NCBI GenBank assembly: GCA_003140115.1
Contig: PLIQ01000220.1
Location: forward strand, 6,307-20,244
Direction of reading: 5' to 3'
Length of the DNA stretch: 13,938 nucleotides
Source of the DNA: Actinomycetota bacterium
GTDB taxonomy: Bacteria; Actinomycetota; Actinomycetes; Streptosporangiales; Streptosporangiaceae
Below, piece by piece: positions 9,915-13,938 of the stretch; the first letter of the stretch is position 1, and every line of letters begins with the position of its first letter. Made by a program: the position numbers and the translations under genes. The notes beneath the pieces were generated by a model. The model was not told the origin of the DNA, searched no databases, and was given only the letters and a program-made list of their open reading frames with translations.

Positions 9915-11366
9915 ATGAGCACTGCAGCTGACGCATCTGACCTGGAAGCGACGAGGGCGCGAGAAGAACCGCTGATCCTGGAGCGCCACGGGATCGACTA
10001 CATCCCGCCGAACGAACGCCACGGCAAGCCCTACACCTTGTTCACGTTCTGGGCGGCCAGCAACGTGCAGATCCTCGCGGTCTCCGTCGGCGTCCTGGCC
10101 ATCGTCTTCGGCCTCAGCCTGCCCTGGGCGATCTTCGCGATCCTGGTGGGGAACGCGGCCGGCGGCATATACATGGCGCTGCACTCGGTCCAGGGGCCCC
10201 GGCTCGGCCTGCCGCAGATGATGCAGTCCCGGGCCCAGTTCGGGATGTACGGGACGGCGCTGCCGAACCTCATCGTGGTGCTGATGTACATCGGCTACTT
10301 CACCTCCAGCGCGATCCTCGGCGGGCAGGCGGTGGCCAGCCTGTTCCACGTGACCACGGCCGAGGGCATCATCATCATCAACGCCTTCGTGCTGCTCATC
10401 ACGTTCTTCGGCTACGACATGTTCCACTCCTACAACAGGATCGTCACCTTCTTGTCGACCGGGATCTTCGTCGCCATCTTGGTCAAGCTGGTGAGCGTGC
10501 TGCCCGCGCACCAGGCGGCCGGGGACAACTCCGCGGGCAACATCCTGCTGGCCATCTCGGTGTTCGTCGCCTGGCAGGTCACCTGGGCGCCGTACGTCTC
10601 GGACTACTCGCGCTACATGCCGGAGAACACTCCCGCCGTGAAGACGTTCAGCTACACCTACATCGGGTCGGTGTTCGGCGCGTCCCTGCCCATGTGCATC
10701 GGAGCGATCGCGGCGGTGGTGGCCGACAAGGCGGTGACCGCGAACGCCCCCGACTACCTGGCCGGCCTGCTGTCCGCCAAGTGGCTGTTCCTGATCATCA
10801 TCATCCTGGGCGTCGGCTCCGGGAACTTCGGCAACCTCTACGGGCCGTACCTCACGTTCATGGCGATCATCTCGCCGTCCGGCAAGCTCGCGTCCAAGAC
10901 CACCGGCCGTCCGGCCCGGCTCATCGCCACCACCATAGTCGCGATCATCGGCACGCTCATCGCGATCAAGGCGAGCAGCAACTTCATCTCCGACCTGGAG
11001 AACTTCCTGGTCTTCACCTTGTACCTGCTGGTGCCCTGGACCGCGATCAACCTGACCGACTTCTACGTGATCCGGCACGGGAAATACGACATACCCGAGC
11101 TGTTCAAGGTCAACGGCAAGTACGGGAAGTTCAACTGGTTCGCGCTGATCGTGTACGCGCTGGCGGTCGGGATCCAGTTCCCGTTCATGAACGACCCGGC
11201 CGTCTACGTCGGCCCGATCGCGAACTCCCTGGGCGGTGCGGACATCGCCTGGATCGTCGGCTTCGTCTTCGCGGGTGTCGTGTACTACGTGGGCGCGCGG
11301 CTCGGTCTGGCCTCCCCGACCCGGCCCAAGCACGGGTCCGCGGTCCTGACCGGGAAGGGCGCCTGA
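9915..11366 (+). CDS. NCS1-family purine/cytosine/hydantoin-type permease
   Basis: The protein has 483 residues, the family norm, with about 12 hydrophobic segments. Family features are a polar N-terminal tail ending in ERHGIDYIPPNERHGKPY (23-40), then GPRLGLPQMMQSRAQFG (94-110), APYVSDYSRYMPENT (225-239) and a late PWTAINLTDFYVIRHGKYD segment (374-392). NCS1 carriers take up nucleobases, hydantoins, allantoin or pyridoxine-like compounds by proton or sodium symport across the cell membrane. Divergent placement from the catabolic operon across a shared promoter region suggests that it imports the operon's substrate or a related compound. The ribosome site is AGGAG, 5 bases before the ATG. Substrate specificity within the family cannot be read from the sequence, but a nitrogen-containing ring compound is the best guess. 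Confidence 0.93.
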   Translation: MSTAADASDLEATRAREEPLILERHGIDYIPPNERHGKPYTLFTFWAASNVQILAVSVGVLAIVFGLSLPWAIFAILVGNAAGGIYMALHSVQGPRLGLPQMMQSRAQFGMYGTALPNLIVVLMYIGYFTSSAILGGQAVASLFHVTTAEGIIIINAFVLLITFFGYDMFHSYNRIVTFLSTGIFVAILVKLVSVLPAHQAAGDNSAGNILLAISVFVAWQVTWAPYVSDYSRYMPENTPAVKTFSYTYIGSVFGASLPMCIGAIAAVVADKAVTANAPDYLAGLLSAKWLFLIIIILGVGSGNFGNLYGPYLTFMAIISPSGKLASKTTGRPARLIATTIVAIIGTLIAIKASSNFISDLENFLVFTLYLLVPWTAINLTDFYVIRHGKYDIPELFKVNGKYGKFNWFALIVYALAVGIQFPFMNDPAVYVGPIANSLGGADIAWIVGFVFAGVVYYVGARLGLASPTRPKHGSAVLTGKGA

Positions 11367-11394
11367 CGGGTTTGCTGAGCCTGTGGGAGTTCGG

Positions 11395-11415
11395 CGGCGT
11401 CGTAGGGTGACGCCG
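11395..11415 (+). terminator. Hairpin after the permease gene, possible terminator
   Basis: A 7-base perfect stem (CGGCGTC at 11395-11401 with GACGCCG at 11409-11415) encloses a 7-base loop, 29 bases after the permease stop. No T-run follows, as is common for actinobacterial terminators. A second hairpin lies just downstream. Confidence 0.45.
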
Positions 11416-11424
11416 AGCAGAGCT

Positions 11425-11442
11425 GCCGGGTGGGCCCCCGGC
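11425..11442 (+). terminator. Second GC hairpin after the permease gene
   Basis: GCCGGG (11425-11430) pairs with CCCGGC (11437-11442) around a 6-base loop. With the hairpin at 11395-11415 it makes a tandem pair that could end permease transcription. No T-run follows. Confidence 0.4.
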
Positions 11443-11515
11443 GGTTGGGGTGCCTGAGCGTGCCGTGACAGCTGAGCTCGCCGGGTGCGCCCCGAGTGCG
11501 ATTAACCGGGAGGAT

Positions 11516-11584
11516 ATGGGCTTACGGGAGCGGTTTGTGCACCATAGGCCACCAAACTCGCCCAGAAGCCCGAATGCTCCCTGA
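11516..11584 (+). other. Possible very short reading frame (22 codons), doubtful
   Basis: ATG at 11516 follows GGGAGG (11508-11513) with only 2 bases between, which is too tight for a good ribosome site. The peptide MGLRERFVHHRPPNSPRSPN plus two residues (Ala-Pro) ends at TGA 11582-11584. It has no recognised likeness and could be chance. Confidence 0.15.
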
Positions 11585-11775
11585 TAGATGCCGATCTTGT
11601 CGAACTGGTGGGCGATGACGGGCTGGCGGGATTGGTGGGATTGGTGGGACGCCGGAGCGGGCTGCTGGGCCGCTACGACGAAGGTCAGGTGCGAGAGGTG
11701 ATCGAACTCCGAGCCCGCGTATTGCTCGTGCTGGACCGTGTGTTGCGGTGGCGCGCACCAGGGTCGTTCGGATGA
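11548..11775 (+). other. Open stretch without a good start codon, possible gene remnant
   Basis: The frame is open from after TAG (11545-11547) to TGA 11773-11775, about 75 codons, with a fairly protein-like composition (ADLVELVGDDGLAGLVG, then GRYDEGQVREVIELRARVLL). No ATG lies at its start and no ribosome site was found, so it may be a decayed gene fragment or chance in GC-rich DNA. No family is recognised. Confidence 0.2.
11628..11649. repeat. 9-base tandem repeat (GGGATTGGT)
   Basis: Two exact copies of GGGATTGGT are followed by GGGA (about 2.4 copies) in the gap before the alcohol dehydrogenase gene. In the open plus-strand frame it reads Gly-Leu-Val repeats. No function is evident. Confidence 0.7.
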
Positions 11776-11845
11776 ATGAATTTGATCTTTTTCTCTTGGG
11801 GCCCGACACATGGACCGCGAGGCCGGGCCGGCGGATGATGTGGCC

Positions 11846-11851
11846 GGGAGG
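11846..11851 (+). promoter_or_regulatory. Ribosome binding site that fixes the alcohol dehydrogenase start
   Basis: GGGAGG lies 6 bases before the ATG at 11858. An earlier in-frame ATG at 11810 lacks such a site and would add 16 residues absent from the family, so 11858 is preferred. Confidence 0.8.
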
Positions 11852-11857
11852 TCATCT

Positions 11858-12970
11858 ATGAAGACCACGGCAGCGGTGCTCAGGGACGTGGGCAAGGACT
11901 GGGAGATCATCGAGCTGGACCTCGACCCGCCCAAGGAGGGCGAGGTGCTGATCCGGTTCGCGGCGGCGGGCCTGTGCCATTCGGACGACCACCTGCGGAC
12001 CGGTGACATCCCGGTCCGCTACCCGATCGTCGGCGGGCACGAGGGGGCGGGCATCGTCGAGGAGGTCGGCACGGGGGTCAGCCGGCTCAAGCCGGGCGAT
12101 CACGTGGTCTGCTCGTTCCTGCCGACCTGCGGGCACTGCCGGTTCTGCGCCAGTGGCATGACCAACCTGTGTGACATGGGCGCGCTGTTCGTGGACAACT
12201 GCCTGCCGGACGGGACGTTCCGGTTCCACGCCGACGGCGAGGACTTCGGCCAGATGTGCCTGCTGGGCACGTTCTCCCAGCGCTCGGTGGTCTCCGAGCA
12301 CTCCTGCATCAAGATCGACGACGACCTTCCGCTGGAGACAGTGGCGCTGGTCGGCTGCGGCGTGCCGACCGGGTGGGGCACCGCGGTCAACGCGGGCGGC
12401 GTGCGGCCCGGCGACACGACCGTGATCTACGGGATCGGCGGAGTGGGCATCAACGCCGTCCAGGGCGCGGCGTTCGCCGGCGCGCGTAACGTCATCGCGG
12501 TTGACCCGCTGGAGTTCAAGCGGGAGAACGCGATGGAGTTCGGCGCCACGCACGTCGCGGCTTCCGCGCAAGCGGCGCAGGAGCTTGTCTTGGAAGTGAC
12601 CCGTGGCGTCGGCGCGGACCAGGCGCTGGTCACCGTCGGAGTGGTGACCGAGGAGGTCATCGCGGCCGCGTTCGCGGCGGTGCGCAAGCGCGGCACGGTG
12701 GTGATCACCGGGCTGGCCGGGCCGGGCAAGAAGACGATCCAGATACCGTCGTTCGAGCTCACCTTGTTCGAGAAGCGGATCCAGGGCGCGCTGTTCGGCA
12801 GCGGCAACCCGTTCGAGACGATCCCGCGGCTGCTCGATCTGTACCGGGCGGGCCAGCTCAAGCTCGATGAGCTGATCACCAACCGCTACCAGCTCGACGA
12901 GGTCAACCAGGGCTACCGCGACATGCTGGACGGCCGCAACGTCCGCGGCCTGCTCATCCACTCCTCCTGA
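11858..12970 (+). CDS. Zinc-dependent alcohol dehydrogenase, NDMA-dependent type
   Basis: The protein has 370 residues, of the medium-chain dehydrogenase family. It closely resembles the actinobacterial NDMA-dependent alcohol dehydrogenases from the start (MKTTAAVL) through GLCHSDDHL (38-46), GGHEGAG (59-65), GQMCLLGTFS (131-140) and IYGIGGVGINAVQG (190-203). Catalytic zinc ligands are C40, H61 and C167, with E62 beside them. Structural zinc ligands C91, C94, C97 and C105 are all present. The nucleotide-binding loop is GIGGVG (192-197), with D216 in AVDP favouring NAD over NADP. Such enzymes oxidise primary alcohols or reduce aldehydes, with tightly bound NAD(H) that in vitro needs an artificial acceptor. 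It is separated from the permease by a terminator-like gap, so it may be its own unit. A link to the catabolic operon is only positional. Confidence 0.93.
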   Translation: MKTTAAVLRDVGKDWEIIELDLDPPKEGEVLIRFAAAGLCHSDDHLRTGDIPVRYPIVGGHEGAGIVEEVGTGVSRLKPGDHVVCSFLPTCGHCRFCASGMTNLCDMGALFVDNCLPDGTFRFHADGEDFGQMCLLGTFSQRSVVSEHSCIKIDDDLPLETVALVGCGVPTGWGTAVNAGGVRPGDTTVIYGIGGVGINAVQGAAFAGARNVIAVDPLEFKRENAMEFGATHVAASAQAAQELVLEVTRGVGADQALVTVGVVTEEVIAAAFAAVRKRGTVVITGLAGPGKKTIQIPSFELTLFEKRIQGALFGSGNPFETIPRLLDLYRAGQLKLDELITNRYQLDEVNQGYRDMLDGRNVRGLLIHSS

Positions 12971-12986
12971 CCCCCGGGTGCGGGGG
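12971..12986 (+). terminator. GC hairpin immediately after the dehydrogenase stop
   Basis: CCCCCG (12971-12976) and CGGGGG (12981-12986) form a perfect 6-base all-GC stem with a GGTG loop, starting right after the TGA. It may end or weaken transcription into the next gene, 71 bases downstream. No T-run follows. Confidence 0.45.
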
Positions 12987-13047
12987 CCGGGGCGGGCGTG
13001 AGACGATCCAGTCCAACGGGCAAGATCAACATCGCGTCGCCGCTACT

Positions 13048-13052
13048 GGGAG
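13048..13052 (+). promoter_or_regulatory. Ribosome binding site of the metallohydrolase gene
   Basis: GGGAG ends 5 bases before ATG 13058. The protein from this start opens just ahead of the family core, supporting the choice. Confidence 0.65.
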
Positions 13053-13057
13053 TGAGC

Positions 13058-13938
13058 ATGGCATCGGCCACAGTGAACCGCCGTAGCTTCGACCTGGCCG
13101 GCCTGGACGTGCCGGCGCTGGAGATCACGGGGACCGCGGACGGTCCGCTACTGACCGTGATCGCGGGCGTGCACGGGTGCGAATACTCCTCGCAGGCGGG
13201 GCTGCGGGCCTGGGCCGGCCGTCTGGCCGGCCGCGAGCTACGCGGCCGCGTGGTGGCCGTGCCGGTGCTGAACCTGCCGTCGTTCTGGGCCCGGACCCCG
13301 TTCGTGGTGCCCGAGGACGGCAAGAACCTCAACCGCCAGTTCCCCGGGAACGCCTCGGGCAGCCTGGCCGAACGGCTCGCCTACGACACCTTCACCAAGG
13401 TCATCACGGGCTCGGACGCCCTGATCGACATGCACGCCGGGGACATGGTCGAGGCGCTCCAGCCGTTCGCGCTCTACGACGCGGGCCCCAGCGAGGCCCG
13501 GGCCCGGGAGATGGCCAGCGCCTACGGGCTCGGGTACGTGATCCGCCAGGAACCGGGGCCCGACCGCGCCGTGGGCGGCACGAGCAGCGCCGCGGCGGCG
13601 GAGATCGGGATCCCGGCCATCATCGCCGAGGCGGGCGGATGCGGCCTGGTCGAGCGGGCGGCCGTCGAGGCGCACGTGCGCGGCCTGAACCGGGTGCTGG
13701 CGTTGCTCGGGATGTCCGAGGGACCCATGCCCGACGACGGGCCGCCGCCCACCTACCTGCAGCGGTTCCTGTGGCTGCACGGCCGGGACGAGGGATGGTG
13801 GGAGCCGGCCGTGCAGGTCGGGGAGGCGGTCGCCGAGGGGCAGGTTATCGGGACGGTCAGCAGCATCGACGGAACCCAGACCCTGGAGACCATCACCGCG
13901 CCGGCGGACGGCGTGCTGATCTTCATCACCAGTTCGCC
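13058..13938 (+). CDS. Succinylglutamate desuccinylase/aspartoacylase-family metallohydrolase, 3' end cut off
   Basis: 293 residues are visible; the gene runs past the right edge. Zinc-carboxypeptidase-like motifs of the family are present: HGCE (H39, E42) and LIDMHAG (H126) as zinc ligands, KNLNRQFPG (89-97) with N92/R93 for substrate binding, and IIAEAGG with E191 as the likely catalytic glutamate. A beta-rich C-terminal domain follows (about 245-293, GEAVAEGQVIG and ITAPADGVL), typical of this family's lid. The family cuts N-acyl (acetyl, succinyl) groups or similar amides from small molecules, for example N-acetyl-aspartate, N-succinyl-glutamate or acetyl-diaminobutyrate. The substrate here is unknown. 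It lies 87 bases after the alcohol dehydrogenase with a hairpin between, so co-transcription is possible but uncertain. Confidence 0.9.
   Translation, partial: MASATVNRRSFDLAGLDVPALEITGTADGPLLTVIAGVHGCEYSSQAGLRAWAGRLAGRELRGRVVAVPVLNLPSFWARTPFVVPEDGKNLNRQFPGNASGSLAERLAYDTFTKVITGSDALIDMHAGDMVEALQPFALYDAGPSEARAREMASAYGLGYVIRQEPGPDRAVGGTSSAAAAEIGIPAIIAEAGGCGLVERAAVEAHVRGLNRVLALLGMSEGPMPDDGPPPTYLQRFLWLHGRDEGWWEPAVQVGEAVAEGQVIGTVSSIDGTQTLETITAPADGVLIFITSS

Larger units (their letters stand above)
11367..11857. other. Gene-poor gap between permease and alcohol dehydrogenase
   Basis: The 491 bases hold two hairpins just after the permease and a 9-base tandem repeat. They also hold two doubtful short frames and a T-rich, relatively AT-rich stretch (about 11770-11797) that may be part of the dehydrogenase promoter. 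No recognisable gene, RNA or insertion sequence end was found. Confidence 0.6.

Noticed and set aside
9672..11333. Minus-strand open frame (553 codons) opposite the permease
   Set aside because: The highly charged Asp/Arg/Gly/Gln composition has no motif and lies opposite a well-supported NCS1 permease. It is an antisense artefact.
11522..11809. Minus-strand 95-codon open frame in the gap
   Set aside because: The Arg/Pro-rich composition has no motif and the start has no ribosome site. It is probably a chance frame.
11810..11857. Upstream ATG extending the alcohol dehydrogenase by 16 residues
   Set aside because: It has no ribosome site, and the family begins at the MKT of 11858, where GGGAGG is well placed.
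11852..12961. Minus-strand open frame (369 codons) opposite the alcohol dehydrogenase
   Set aside because: It has no recognisable domain, and the plus strand has complete zinc and NAD motifs.

Overview
The window is very GC-rich DNA with strong G/C preference at third codon positions. It encodes an F420/FMN-type luciferase-like oxidoreductase and an NDMA-type zinc alcohol dehydrogenase, a combination typical of Actinomycetota (high-GC Gram-positives). No genus can be named from the sequence alone. No tRNA, rRNA, CRISPR array, intact insertion sequence or phage gene was seen. The region looks like ordinary chromosomal metabolic DNA.

Layout. (A) Positions 1-9675, minus strand: nine genes lie head to tail, almost all joined by 4-base (ATGA/GTGA) or 1-base overlaps. 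In order of transcription they are: luciferase-like oxidoreductase; CoA-transferase subunits A and B (glutaconate CoA-transferase type); a two-cysteine Asp/Glu/hydantoin racemase or maleate isomerase family enzyme; the FAD, [2Fe-2S] and molybdopterin subunits of a xanthine dehydrogenase-type molybdenum hydroxylase; an unusual fold-type-II PLP enzyme; and a threonine synthase-like PLP enzyme that runs off the left edge and has an in-frame Asp-Pro repeat. (B) Positions 9676-9914: a divergent promoter region. (C) Positions 9915-11366, plus strand: an NCS1 purine/cytosine/hydantoin-type permease. (D) Positions 11367-11857: a gene-poor gap with two hairpins, a 9-base tandem repeat and only doubtful short frames. 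(E) Positions 11858-12970, plus strand: an NDMA-dependent-type alcohol dehydrogenase. It is followed after an 87-base gap by a succinylglutamate desuccinylase/aspartoacylase-family metallohydrolase that runs off the right edge.

Working together (inference). The layout suggests an inducible catabolic locus. The NCS1 permease would import a small nitrogen-containing, probably heterocyclic, compound. The molybdenum hydroxylase would insert oxygen from water at a ring carbon or aldehyde. The racemase/isomerase-family enzyme, PLP lyases, CoA-transferase and flavin oxidoreductase would then isomerise, deaminate or cleave, activate and oxidise the fragments. This gene combination does not match a characterised pathway that I can name, so the substrate is left open. 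No transcriptional regulator, ring-opening hydrolase or molybdenum-enzyme maturation factor (XdhC-like) is visible; these would have to lie outside the window.
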